Shown here in pieces: positions 1 to 7,764 of a stretch of DNA of 64,000 nucleotides. Numbering within the stretch: position 1 is the stretch's first letter; each line of letters starts with the position of its first letter. The DNA is from Burkholderia sp. PAMC 26561 (GTDB taxonomy: Bacteria; Pseudomonadota; Gammaproteobacteria; Burkholderiales; Burkholderiaceae). Under the pieces are notes generated by a model. The model was not told where the DNA came from and did no database searches. It was given only the letters and a program-made list of their open reading frames with translations. The position numbers were made by a program, and so were the translations under genes. The stretch is taken from assembly GCF_001557535.2 (NCBI RefSeq), contig NZ_CP014306.1, positions 558,001 to 622,000 of the forward strand. The letters are read 5' to 3'.

Positions 1-664
<664 letters not shown>

Positions 665-749
665 TCAGTTTTGGCTTGTTCCAGGTCGGGCGAGAGTCGC
701 GGGAAAGCGGTTCGATCGCGCCGGCTGGAGGCCGCAGGCTTGAAGGTGA

Positions 750-1040
750 TTACTTGACCAGAACGGCCATGATGTCTTCTTCGCGCATCACGAGCAGTTC
801 ATTGCCGTCGACCTTGACGGTCTGACCAGCGTATTTACCGAACAGCACGCGGTCGCCCACTTTGACGTCGAGGGCGTTTTGCGTACCCTTGTCATCGCGC
901 TTGCCCGGGCCGACGGCCAGGATTTCGCCTTGATCCGGCTTTTCAGCTGCAGCGTCGGGGATGATGAGGCCCGAGGCAGTCTTGGTTTCCTGATCCAGAC
1001 GCTTGACGATGACGCGATCGTGCAAAGGACGAAGGTTCAT
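750..1040 (-). CDS. groS: Co-chaperonin GroES
   Basis: GroES is the 10-kDa heptameric lid of the GroEL chamber. The 96-residue product starts [18 protein letters not shown] and has the expected mobile-loop region ([18 protein letters not shown]) and the C-terminal [10 protein letters not shown]. Length and sequence are normal. The frame could be extended two codons upstream to a GTG at 1046, but the ATG at 1040 has an AGGAG site at 1046-1050 at the right distance and gives the usual N-terminus. It is the first gene of the groS-groL operon. Its leader contains a stem-loop and a CIRCE element, so HrcA repression is the expected control. Confidence 0.97.
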   Translation of the reverse strand: MNLRPLHDRVIVKRLDQETKTASGLIIPDAAAEKPDQGEILAVGPGKRDDKGTQNALDVKVGDRVLFGKYAGQTVKVDGNELLVMREEDIMAVLVK

Positions 1041-1083
1041 ACACACTCCTCTCTTAACTGAGACTATAAAAAACGCGGGAAAC

Positions 1084-1114
1084 CCGTCCGGCGACTCACA
1101 GAATCACCGGACGG
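1084..1114 (-). promoter_or_regulatory. Stem-loop in the groESL mRNA leader
   Basis: Perfect 8-bp inverted repeat CCGTCCGG (1084-1091) / CCGGACGG (1107-1114) with a 15-nt loop, lying between CIRCE and the groS ribosome binding site. On the minus (transcribed) strand it is followed by a small GGGTTTCCC hairpin and a TTTTTT run near 1070, which resembles a weak intrinsic terminator or attenuator. A role in mRNA stability or temperature response is possible but is inference. Confidence 0.5.
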
Positions 1115-1121
1115 AAAACTG

Positions 1122-1148
1122 TTAGCACTCTCGTGCGACGAGTGCTAA
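1122..1148 (-). promoter_or_regulatory. CIRCE element (HrcA operator) of groESL
   Basis: The sequence is TTAGCACTC-N9-GAGTGCTAA with both arms perfect (1122-1130 and 1140-1148) and exactly nine bases between them, which is the CIRCE consensus. CIRCE is bound by the HrcA repressor and sits next to the promoter of groESL in many bacteria including Burkholderiales. Here it lies just downstream of the -10 element of the predicted promoter. Confidence 0.95.
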
Positions 1149-1177
1149 GTATATGGCACTCCAGTCGGTAATTTCAA
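1148..1177 (-). promoter_or_regulatory. Sigma-70 type promoter of groESL
   Basis: On the minus strand TTGAAA (1177-1172) and TATACT (1153-1148) are separated by 18 bp. The -10 box abuts the CIRCE element, so HrcA bound there would block initiation. This layout is standard for HrcA-controlled groE promoters. Confidence 0.7.
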
Positions 1178-1665
1178 GAAGGATATGGAGAAGGACGAGA
1201 AATACGCTCGGGTTTCGGAATTTCAAACTGTGACGATTCAACTGGCGTTCGCTAGCGGTTACCGCAACCGACCGTGAAATCTTCTTGGCGATACGGCAGA
1301 TCACAGGCAACGCCACTGCTCGTTTTCAGGTGATCTAAAGAGGAACGGTGTCATTCGTGTTTCGGGTATATACCGTGGAACGCCGAGGACTGCCAATGTG
1401 CGGTACACCCGAATGCTTGCTGGGTTCAGCACCATTGAAAGGTGTAAGTAAGTGCGGGGCGGAAAAATTGGCAACATAGTTGCTGACCGCGCGACGCGAA
1501 ATGAGGCAACAAACCGCTAACGACGTGGTGGTTGAGAGCGCTAGTCGACCCGAAAGCGACGGACCCTCAGACTGACTGAGCGGCCGGTTTTTGCGTGGCT
1601 CCAGTCGCTCGAATGATCTGATCTCCCGCCTCATACATCCGCACCGCTTTGCGCCACGAAGTTAT
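1178..1665. other. Intergenic stretch without a recognisable gene
   Basis: About 490 bp lie between the groE promoter and the ars operator. Open frames of 64 and 99 codons exist on the minus strand, but neither has a ribosome binding site, a recognisable family or sustained third-position GC. No tRNA, no repeat and no insertion-sequence end was recognised. Confidence 0.5.
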
Positions 1666-1689
1666 TTCGACAATACTTGAATTATCGAA
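1666..1689 (+). promoter_or_regulatory. Probable ArsR operator upstream of arsR
   Basis: An imperfect dyad TTCGACAAT (1666-1674) / ATTATCGAA (1681-1689) with a 6-bp spacer has one mismatch in nine base pairs. It lies 24 bp upstream of the arsR start. AT-rich dyads of this form are typical ArsR/SmtB-family operators, so autoregulation of the whole ars operon is inferred. Confidence 0.55.
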
Positions 1690-1712
1690 TCGATTGCTTT
1701 ATCGTTCCCCGC

Positions 1713-2045
1713 ATGGACTCTAATCTCGTCGTACGCGCCTTGAGCGCCCTCGCCCATGAATCGCGCCTCGCGATCTTCCGCCTGCTGGTCGTCGCCGGGC
1801 AAGACGGCATGGCCGCTGGTGATATCGCGAAGCAGCTCGGGCTTTCCCCTTCAAGTCTGTCATTTCATCTCAAGGATCTGTCACATGCGGACCTGGTGAA
1901 GCCACGGCAAGAAAGCCGCTTCATCATCTACACCGCGAATTTTGACGCCATGACAGGCCTGATCGGCTTCCTGACGGAGAACTGCTGCGCCGGCGCGACC
2001 TGTGCCGCGAGCGATCTCCCTAACTGCTGCGGAGATACACCATGA
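1713..2045 (+). CDS. arsR: ArsR-family arsenic-responsive repressor
   Basis: A 110-residue winged-helix repressor beginning MDSNLVVRALSALAHESR, with the recognition helix at LGLSPSSLSFHLKDLSHADLV. It would repress the ars operon and release DNA on binding As(III)/Sb(III). The E. coli-type ELCVCDLC metal site in the DNA-binding helix is absent. Instead cysteines cluster at the C-terminus (ENCCAGATC, then NCC), resembling the C-terminal CC-Xn-C site of Acidithiobacillus ferrooxidans ArsR. The ATG at 1713 was preferred to an upstream TTG at 1677 because it gives the family's normal length and N-terminus. Its stop overlaps arsI in an ATGA, so the genes are translationally coupled. Confidence 0.93.
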   Translation: MDSNLVVRALSALAHESRLAIFRLLVVAGQDGMAAGDIAKQLGLSPSSLSFHLKDLSHADLVKPRQESRFIIYTANFDAMTGLIGFLTENCCAGATCAASDLPNCCGDTP

Positions 2046-2509
2046 AGCGCATGCATATCCATGTCGCGGTCGAAGACCTCAACGACAGCATTCAGTTCTA
2101 CAGCGCCATGTTCGGCAACAAGGAACCCACAGTTCTCAAGAGCAATTACTGCAAATGGGAACTAACCGATCCGGCCGTCAATTTCGCGATTTCGCAGCGG
2201 GGCGCGAAACCGGGCGTTGACCACATCGGCATCCAAGTTGAAACCGACGCAGAGTTGGAAGAGATGAACGCGCGCTTCACTGCGGCAAAGCTGCCGGTAC
2301 AGGAGCAGACGGAGACAACCTGCTGTTACGCCAAGTCGAATAAGGCATGGACGATCGATCCTCAGGGCGTCGCATGGGAGACATTTAGAACCCTCGAAGC
2401 GGCGCCGGTCTACGGCGAGTCCCGCGATCGAGCGCGAGAACATGCGCAATCAATGGCCGCATGCTGCTCGCCGGCTGAAACCGTCGTGGCCATTCGGACC
2501 CGCACGTGA
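2042..2509 (+). CDS. arsI: ArsI-type C-As lyase (VOC fold dioxygenase)
   Basis: A 155-residue vicinal-oxygen-chelate protein of the ArsI/CadI group. ArsI is a nonheme Fe(II) dioxygenase that cleaves the C-As bond of trivalent organoarsenicals such as methylarsenite, releasing As(III). The key features are visible: an N-terminal His (H5 or H7), H61 in GVDHIGIQ and E113 in VAWETF as metal ligands, and the vicinal cysteine pair C94-C95 in TETTCCYAKSNKAW that binds methylarsenite. After residue 115 comes a tail with a further CC pair (MAACCSP). It overlaps arsR by ATGA and the next arsC by GTGA, so it is coupled to both. The assignment to ArsI rather than CadI rests on the intact CC motif and operon context. 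Confidence 0.88.
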   Translation: MKRMHIHVAVEDLNDSIQFYSAMFGNKEPTVLKSNYCKWELTDPAVNFAISQRGAKPGVDHIGIQVETDAELEEMNARFTAAKLPVQEQTETTCCYAKSNKAWTIDPQGVAWETFRTLEAAPVYGESRDRAREHAQSMAACCSPAETVVAIRTRT

Positions 2510-3027
2510 GCGACAACCCTTACTCCGTTCTGATTCTCAGCACGGGAAACAGCTCGCGCAGCATCATGGCCGAGGCGCTGTTCAATGTTTTGGGGAAAGG
2601 GCAGTTTCGGGCGTTCAGCGCTGGCAGCCATCCCTCTGGCGCAGTCAATCCGTTTGCCATTGAACGATGCGAAGCGCTCGGCTACGACACGTCGGGGCTG
2701 CGGAGCAAGAGCTGGGATGAGTTCGCTACGCCTGACGCTCCGCATATGGATTTTGTTATCACCGTGTGCGACCAAGCGGCGGGCGAAGTCTGCCCGATCT
2801 GGCCGGGCAATCCGATGACAGCGCATTGGGGTTTTGAAGATCCGGCCGCATTCGAAGGCAGCGATGAAGACAAGCGCAAGGTATTCACCAAGGTATATCG
2901 ACAAATCATGAGCCGCGTGAGCCAGTTCGTTAATCTGCCGCTCCGTGTGCTAGACAGCAACGCGATTCGGCACGAAATTCGCGCAATCGGTGAAAGGCCT
3001 GCCGAGGAATCAAATGAGCAGCACTGA
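2506..3027 (+). CDS. arsC: Thioredoxin-type ArsC (LMW-PTP fold) with Ser in place of the catalytic Cys
   Basis: A 173-residue protein of the low-molecular-weight tyrosine phosphatase / arsenate reductase family. These enzymes reduce As(V) to As(III) using a Cys in a CX5R phosphate loop plus two shuttle cysteines. The loop here reads LSTGNSSRSIMAEAL, with Ser12 (codon agc) where relatives have Cys (LCTGNSARS). Arg18, the AGSHP segment and the distal pair VCDQAAGEVCPIWPG are all retained. A Ser nucleophile is not expected to support arsenate reduction, so the protein may be inactive, may only bind oxyanion, or the base may be an error. The start is a GTG at 2506 overlapping the arsI stop. It precedes acr3 with a 14-bp overlap. 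The rest of the frame is intact. Confidence 0.9.
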   Translation: MSDNPYSVLILSTGNSSRSIMAEALFNVLGKGQFRAFSAGSHPSGAVNPFAIERCEALGYDTSGLRSKSWDEFATPDAPHMDFVITVCDQAAGEVCPIWPGNPMTAHWGFEDPAAFEGSDEDKRKVFTKVYRQIMSRVSQFVNLPLRVLDSNAIRHEIRAIGERPAEESNEQH

Positions 3028-4084
3028 CACGGCAGTTATCGGCGCACGACCGGCGATTGGATTTTTCGAGCGCTACCTGACAGTCTGGGTCGCGCTTTGC
3101 ATCGTGGGCGGCATTCTGCTCGGGCAGGTCCTTCCTCAGCTCTTTCAGGCCATCGGTCGCATGGAAGTGGCACAGGTCAATCTCCCGGTCGGCGTGCTCA
3201 TCTGGGTGATGATCATTCCGATGTTGGTCAAGATTGATTTTGCCGCGATGACTCAGGTCAAAAGTCAGTGGCGTGGAATAGGCGTCACGCTGTTTGTGAA
3301 CTGGTTCGTCAAGCCGTTTTCAATGGCGTTACTCGGCTGGATCTTCATCCGCCATGTGTTCGCGCCGTGGCTTCCCGCTGATCAGCTTGACAGCTACATC
3401 GCCGGCTTGATCCTGCTGGCTGCAGCTCCTTGCACAGCAATGGTGTTCGTCTGGTCGCAGCTCTGCAAGGGCGATCCGTATTTCACGTTATCGCAAGTGG
3501 CGCTGAACGACTCCATCATGATCGTGGCCTTCGCGCCGCTCGTCGCCTTGTTGCTTGGTTTGTCGGCCATTACGGTGCCATGGGATACGCTAATTATTTC
3601 GGTCGGCCTCTACATCATTGTCCCAGTCATTCTCGCTCAACTGTTGCGCCGGATATTGATGGCGAAGGGCGAAGCGCATTTTCGGAAGAGTGTCACACAC
3701 CTCGGTCCCTATTCGATCTGCGCGCTGCTCGCGACCTTGGTGCTGCTTTTCGCCTTCCAAGGGCGGGCGATCATCAAGGAGCCGCTCGTTATTGCAATGC
3801 TCGCAGTGCCGATCCTCATTCAGGTATTTTTCAATTCCGGCCTCGCCTACCTGTTGAATCGGCGGCTCGGAGTAGCGCACTGCGTGGCAGGCCCATCCAG
3901 TCTGATCGGTGCAAGCAATTTCTTCGAGCTGGCAGTGGCCACCGCAATCAGCTTGTTCGGCTTTCATTCCGGCGCGGCGCTGGCCACCGTCGTCGGCGTG
4001 CTGATCGAGGTGCCGGTGATGCTGCTAGTCGTCGGCGTCGTCAATCGCTCGCAGCACTGGTACGAAGCAAAACAAAGCATCTAA
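3014..4084 (+). CDS. acr3: Acr3-family arsenite efflux permease
   Basis: A 356-residue inner-membrane carrier with about ten hydrophobic segments that exports As(OH)3/arsenite, probably by proton antiport. It belongs to Acr3 and not to the ArsB ion-transporter family, as shown by its length and by the conserved fourth-helix motif LAAAPCTAMVFVWSQL, which contains the essential Cys, as well as FFNSGLAYLLN and GASNFFELAVA. The start ATG at 3014 is supported by GAGGAA at 3004-3009; an upstream GTG at 2990 would extend it eight codons into arsC. It is followed closely by the glutaredoxin-type arsC. With the two reductases it forms the core arsenate detoxification path. Confidence 0.95.
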   Translation: MSSTDTAVIGARPAIGFFERYLTVWVALCIVGGILLGQVLPQLFQAIGRMEVAQVNLPVGVLIWVMIIPMLVKIDFAAMTQVKSQWRGIGVTLFVNWFVKPFSMALLGWIFIRHVFAPWLPADQLDSYIAGLILLAAAPCTAMVFVWSQLCKGDPYFTLSQVALNDSIMIVAFAPLVALLLGLSAITVPWDTLIISVGLYIIVPVILAQLLRRILMAKGEAHFRKSVTHLGPYSICALLATLVLLFAFQGRAIIKEPLVIAMLAVPILIQVFFNSGLAYLLNRRLGVAHCVAGPSSLIGASNFFELAVATAISLFGFHSGAALATVVGVLIEVPVMLLVVGVVNRSQHWYEAKQSI

Positions 4085-4095
4085 GGACAACGAGT

Positions 4096-4521
4096 ATGAG
4101 CATCACGATCTATCACAACCCGGATTGCGGGACGTCGCGCAATACGCTGGCCATGATCCGCAATGCGGGCATCGAGCCAGAAATCATCGAATACCTGAAA
4201 ACCCCGCCGAGCAGGAGCACGCTGCAAGATTTGATCGCCCGCGCCGGTCTCACAGTACGTGCTACGTTGCGTGAAAAAGGCACGCCTTACGCCGATCTGG
4301 GTCTGGGCGATCCATCAGTGACTGATGAGCAATTGCTCGACGCGATGCTGGAACATCCGATCCTCATCAATCGCCCGCTTGTCGTCACACTGCTTGGCGT
4401 GCGCCTGTGCCGGCCCTCCGAAGTCGTTCTCGACATCCTTCCAGCAGCGCAAAAAGGTGCGTTTTCCCAGGAGGACGGCGAACCGGTCATCAATGGCGAA
4501 GGACGCAGAGTCCGCGAATGA
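4096..4521 (+). CDS. arsC: Glutaredoxin-dependent arsenate reductase ArsC
   Basis: A 141-residue reductase of the E. coli plasmid R773 ArsC family that converts As(V) to As(III) with glutathione and glutaredoxin. The catalytic Cys12 is present in [13 protein letters not shown]. Substrate-binding arginines are seen at [19 protein letters not shown] and GVRLCRPSE. The start ATG at 4096 follows an AAGGA at 4083-4087. Because the thioredoxin-type ArsC upstream lacks its nucleophile, this is probably the operon's working arsenate reductase. Its stop overlaps the arsH start by ATGA. Confidence 0.96.
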   Translation: MSITIYHNPDCGTSRNTLAMIRNAGIEPEIIEYLKTPPSRSTLQDLIARAGLTVRATLREKGTPYADLGLGDPSVTDEQLLDAMLEHPILINRPLVVTLLGVRLCRPSEVVLDILPAAQKGAFSQEDGEPVINGEGRRVRE

Positions 4522-5282
4522 CACAACACCTACCCAACATCAGCACGCCGCATCTCGACATGCCGGATCTGCGCAAACTCGAACCGCGCGCGGTTTCGCA
4601 ACATGCGCCACGGATCCTGCTGCTCTACGGTTCGTTGCGCCCCACGTCATACAGCCGGTTTTTAACGTTAGAAGCCGAACGCATCCTGCGCCATTTCGGC
4701 GCCGAAACACGGGTATTCGATCCGCACGGCCTGCCGGTGACCGACAGTGTCAGCGCTGATCATCCGAAAGTGGCCGAACTACGCGCACTGTCGGAATGGT
4801 CGGAAGGCCAGGTATGGTGCAGCCCGGAGCGTCACGGCACGCTGACGGCCGTATTTAAAAACCAGATCGATTGGCTGCCGCTCGAAATCGGCGGCATCCG
4901 CCCGACCCAAGGCCGCACGCTCGCGGTGATGCAGGTGTGCGGCGGATCGCAGTCGTTCAATGCGGTCAATGCGTTGCGCGTGCTCGGCCGCTGGATGCGC
5001 ATGGTGACCATTCCGAACCAGTCGTCGGTGGCAAAGGCCTGGCAGGAATTCGATGCTGAAGGACGGATGAAACCATCGGCTTACTACGATCGCGTCGTCG
5101 ACGTGATGGAAGAGCTGTACAAGTTCACGCTGCTCGTGCGCGATCGCTCGGAGTACTTGACCAACCGTTACAGCGAGCGAAAAGAAGCGCATCCGGAGCT
5201 TGCCACGTCGCTGGCGAGCGCCGCGATGAACCAAGAGGCGGTAAGCGTCAACGCCGATACCGATGACAGCGAAACGGAGTGA
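4518..5282 (+). CDS. arsH: ArsH organoarsenical oxidase / NADPH:FMN reductase
   Basis: A 254-residue flavodoxin-fold FMN protein that oxidises trivalent methyl- and aromatic arsenicals to less toxic pentavalent forms with NADPH. The FMN phosphate motif [13 protein letters not shown] is near residue 40, and the family segment [20 protein letters not shown] follows near residue 100. The start ATG at 4518 overlaps the arsC stop and gives the usual N-terminal extension of ArsH. Together with ArsI it points to organoarsenical exposure and not only inorganic arsenic. It overlaps the truncated MFS gene by 20 bp. Confidence 0.95.
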   Translation: MTQHLPNISTPHLDMPDLRKLEPRAVSQHAPRILLLYGSLRPTSYSRFLTLEAERILRHFGAETRVFDPHGLPVTDSVSADHPKVAELRALSEWSEGQVWCSPERHGTLTAVFKNQIDWLPLEIGGIRPTQGRTLAVMQVCGGSQSFNAVNALRVLGRWMRMVTIPNQSSVAKAWQEFDAEGRMKPSAYYDRVVDVMEELYKFTLLVRDRSEYLTNRYSERKEAHPELATSLASAAMNQEAVSVNADTDDSETE

Positions 5283-6081
5283 CGGCGTCCGCGCGACATG
5301 GGCACTCGCAGCCGCGCAACTCGTGTCGTGGGGCTCGATCTATTACGCGTTCTCGCTGTTTGTCGTACCGATGGAAAGTGCGCTAGGTTGGAGCCGTACC
5401 GCCACGAACGCAGCGCTCTCGATCGGTCTGCTGATCTCGGGACTCGCGGCGTATCCCATCGGGACGTGGATCGATCGCGGCCACGGCCGTCGCGTCATGG
5501 TCTGCGGGTCTATCCTTGCTACTGCGATGTTGGCGCTATGGTCTCAGGCACATAGCCTCGCAATATTGTTTGTCGTCTGGGCCGGTCTTGGCGTCGCGAT
5601 GGCTGCGACGCTCTACGATCCGGTCTTCGCGGTGGTCACACACGATTTTCCTGACAGCTTTCGCACCCGGATCACGCTCATTACGCTGGTAGCCGGTTTT
5701 GCGAGTACGGTTTTCATCCCCCTAACTCAAGGCCTCATCAAATGGTGCGATTGGCGGGGCGCATTGCTCGTGCTTGCGGCGTTCAATCTGGCGATCTGCC
5801 TGCCGCTGCACATCTTCGCGATCGGCCGGGATGCGCCACGCGATGGCGAATCAAATTACAAGGCGACGCAGAAAGCTGCCAATGCAGCGGCCACACGGCG
5901 CGCATTACGCACGCCAACATTCTGGGCGCTCGCAGTGTGCTTCACAGCCTACTACGCCACATTCGCTGCGCTCACGTTCCATCTGGGACCACTGATGGCG
6001 CAACGGCGCGTGTCGCCTGCGCTGATCTTGACGACGATGGCCGTTATTGGCCCGGCGCAAGTTTTGGCTTCAGCATTCTGA
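5263..6081 (+). pseudogene. MFS transporter of the ars operon, 3' end lost
   Basis: The 272-residue open frame covers the first two thirds of a major facilitator permease: about eight hydrophobic helices and the loop-2 motif GTWIDRGHGRRVM. Members of this family average about 400 residues. The frame stops at 6081 inside an inverted repeat that marks the junction with IS66 DNA, so the last helices are missing. MFS proteins at the end of ars operons (for example ArsK/ArsJ types) export arsenicals, but which subtype this was cannot be decided. It overlaps arsH by 20 bp and was therefore translated as part of the operon. It is most likely non-functional. Confidence 0.8.
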
Positions 6082-6110
6082 ATCCCACCAGATCTAGTGG
6101 GAATCAGAAT
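6075..6110. repeat. 14-bp inverted repeat at the MFS / IS66 junction
   Basis: ATTCTGAATCCCAC (6075-6088) and GTGGGAATCAGAAT (6097-6110) are complementary except for one base, around the spacer CAGATCTA. The repeat contains the premature MFS stop and one possible tnpA start. It does not look like the usual IS66 terminal repeat, so it may be a deletion scar, a small hairpin or the end of another element. Confidence 0.6.
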
Positions 6111-6117
6111 CACGGAA

Positions 6118-6459
6118 GTGAGCGCACTAGGCCGCCCCCGCGGCTCAAGAACCTACACACAAGAATTCCGGGAGATGGTCGCAGCGCAAGCTAACGACCC
6201 GGAGCGTTCGATCGCTGAGGTTGCTCAGGAACACGGTCTGAACGCGAACATGGTCGCGAAGTGGCGACGTCAACGGTCGCCCTCGCCACCGGCGACGCTA
6301 TTGCGGGCACAAGAATCATTTCTCCCGGTGCAAATCACGCCATCTACGCAACACCCGACCATTACGGTGGAGTGCGGAGCGGTCCGGGTTCGCTTCGAAG
6401 GCAACCCTGATCTGGACGTGCTGCGCATTGTGCCGGCTACCTTGCTTGACGCTCAATGA
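6118..6459 (+). CDS. IS66-family accessory protein TnpA (HTH)
   Basis: A 113-residue protein of the IS66 OrfA/TnpA type, a transposase-like helix-turn-helix DNA-binding accessory protein. The HTH is seen in RTYTQEFREMVAAQAN and SIAEVAQEHGLNANMVAKWR. The C-terminal part ending in IVPATLLDA is the usual tail. A GTG at 6118 gives the normal start; a GTG at 6097 inside the inverted repeat would add seven residues. It is followed by the first codons of tnpB with an ATGA overlap, as in complete IS66 elements, but the rest of the element is missing. Confidence 0.82.
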   Translation: MSALGRPRGSRTYTQEFREMVAAQANDPERSIAEVAQEHGLNANMVAKWRRQRSPSPPATLLRAQESFLPVQITPSTQHPTITVECGAVRVRFEGNPDLDVLRIVPATLLDAQ

Positions 6460-6527
6460 CCCTAGGACCACCCACTGGCACACGTGTGTGGCTGAGGATG
6501 CATGTGCGGTTAGAAGGTCAGCGGTAA
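6456..6527 (+). pseudogene. IS66 tnpB, N-terminal fragment
   Basis: The frame reads MTLGPPTGTRVWLRMHV and stops after 23 residues. The first 13 match the TnpB start (GLPAGTRVWLA type). Homology ends at the junction with the toxin gene, so the remainder of tnpB and all of tnpC were deleted. Confidence 0.65.
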
Positions 6528-6788
6528 ATCTCACGCCGGTTGCCCAGCCGTAACACCGTAATTGTGATGTGCGCGTCCTCGATCTGGCAGATCAGCCGCC
6601 AGTCACTAACGCGATACTTCCAGAATTCACCCAGTTCGCTGCCCTTGAGGGCCTCGCCGATCGCGCGCGGGTCGTCGATCACCGACACCCGGTCCCGCAG
6701 AAACGCGACGATGCGGCCGGGCGACCACGCGGTCCAGTTTTGCAAGCTGCTTTTCAGCGGTTTGTGAGACCTCAATCCGCCAGACCAA
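6518..6788 (-). pseudogene. RelE/ParE-type toxin with an internal frameshift
   Basis: The N-terminal part, starting at TTG 6788, reads VWRIEVSQTAEKQLAKLDRVVAR. The C-terminal part, RIVAFLRDRVSVIDDPRAIG to RREIYR, lies in a different frame. Joined, they give a normal RelE-family mRNA interferase of about 90 residues, with the family segments GEFWKYRV and LRLGNRREIY. The frames switch in the GC run gcggccgggcg at about 6713-6723, where one extra base breaks the gene. The antitoxin gene upstream overlaps it by 17 bp. The toxin is therefore probably inactive unless the base is a sequencing error. Confidence 0.8.
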
Positions 6789-6996
6789 GCCGTGCCTCCA
6801 CCTCATCCAGCCCAGCCGTCTGTTCCTTGGCTGCCTGGATACGCTTAACCACCCGCTCAGCCAGATAGAGGTCTTCCAGATCGTCCAGGTGTTGCAGAAT
6901 GGCCTCACGCGCATAGAACGTCTTGCTGCGCCCGGTGCGCTTGGCAAGCGTCTCTAGGCGAGCTTCAATTTCTTCGGGCAGGCGGATGGCGAGCAT
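6772..6996 (-). CDS. RelB-type ribbon-helix-helix antitoxin
   Basis: A 74-residue protein beginning MLAIRLPEEIEARLETLAKR. The N-terminal ribbon-helix-helix DNA-binding motif is followed by an acidic C-terminal segment (DEVEARLGLAD) that would wrap the toxin. In type II modules it neutralises the RelE/ParE toxin and represses its own promoter. It precedes and overlaps the toxin gene, the normal order. The start at 6996 gives the canonical MLAIRLPEEIE N-terminus; an upstream start at 7044 has no support. Confidence 0.88.
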   Translation of the reverse strand: MLAIRLPEEIEARLETLAKRTGRSKTFYAREAILQHLDDLEDLYLAERVVKRIQAAKEQTAGLDEVEARLGLAD

Positions 6997-7037
6997 GGTT
7001 AGCCTCCAGCAGTACGGATATGTCGTGGGATTCGTGC

Positions 7038-7049
7038 TATACACGTATA
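7038..7049 (-). promoter_or_regulatory. Possible antitoxin operator
   Basis: The near-palindrome TATACACGTATA lies about 40 bp upstream of the antitoxin start, in the only AT-rich segment of its leader. Ribbon-helix-helix antitoxins bind such short dyads. Assigned by position only. Confidence 0.3.
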
Positions 7050-7161
7050 ACGCATATTAAACGCACTTCACTCAAGGTCCGCCTCGTCATCGAGCGCGGC
7101 AGGTTGGATTGTTGACGCTGCGCGAGAGCTTGGCCGGGTGCGTCGTTGTGTGAATGTACCT

Positions 7162-7323
7162 TCAGCGCCCGGATGTCACGCGCGTGTAGACCTGCGTTGT
7201 TTTAATATCGGCATGGCCCAGGATCGCCTGTATATATCGCACGTCCGCTCCGTTCTCCAGCATCAGCGTCGCCATCGCGTGACGAAACAGGTGGCAACTG
7301 CCGATGTTGCCCGTCCACCCTGC
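7162..7323 (-). pseudogene. Tyrosine recombinase (phage-type integrase), C-terminal fragment
   Basis: Minus-strand translation gives [20 protein letters not shown], then [20 protein letters not shown], and ends RVTSGR. This holds the HxxR box (HLFRH), the LGHA box and the catalytic Tyr (TTQVYT) of XerC/D-like integrases, ending at TGA 7162. Nothing upstream of about 7323 continues the frame, so only about 50 of the usual 300 residues remain. It is a leftover of an integrated element. Confidence 0.8.
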
Positions 7324-7565
7324 TCATTCACCCATTCGTATCAGTCTTCCCCGATAGGGTTGTCGGGTCGGCCTGCGCATCGACCTTTTCGAGGTACGGA
7401 AACCTACTCGGACTTCCAGTCGATCGCAGGCGGTTGAAGCTCGCTTTTCCACGCCACGCCGTTATCCGATCGTCAATGCAACGTGATGGATTTCCCCACC
7501 CAAAGACGGCGGTATGCCAGAGTGGAAATGTGATTGACCACTCAAACCGGGAGGGGGCGTCTACC

Positions 7566-7631
7566 ATCCAGATCACGACAGTCGGGCTTAACCTAGCCGG
7601 GAACGTATTTCAGGTCCACAGGGGCCGTTGA
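7566..7631 (+). pseudogene. IS110-family transposase N-terminal scrap
   Basis: The frame reads IQITTVGLNLAGNVFQVHRGR and then a stop. It matches the IS110 transposase N-terminus (ITTVGxDLAKNVFQVHG type), but the first catalytic Asp of the DEDD set is Asn and the frame ends after 21 codons. It is a relic only. Confidence 0.6.
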
Positions 7632-7764
7632 TCGTTGCGCAAAGCCAACCACGGCTAGAGTTGAATGACAAGTGACTGCGAAGCCTTGTATCGATAGCAT
7701 CCGCAGTTCAAGGCTCGTTGAACCTCGAAACGAGGCTTGGGTGCCGGCCCGATCTCCAGGTTTT

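Noticed and set aside
1335..1634. 99-codon minus-strand frame between groE and ars
   Set aside because: It lacks start signals and recognisable motifs; considered as a possible transposase remnant but no match to any known one could be made.
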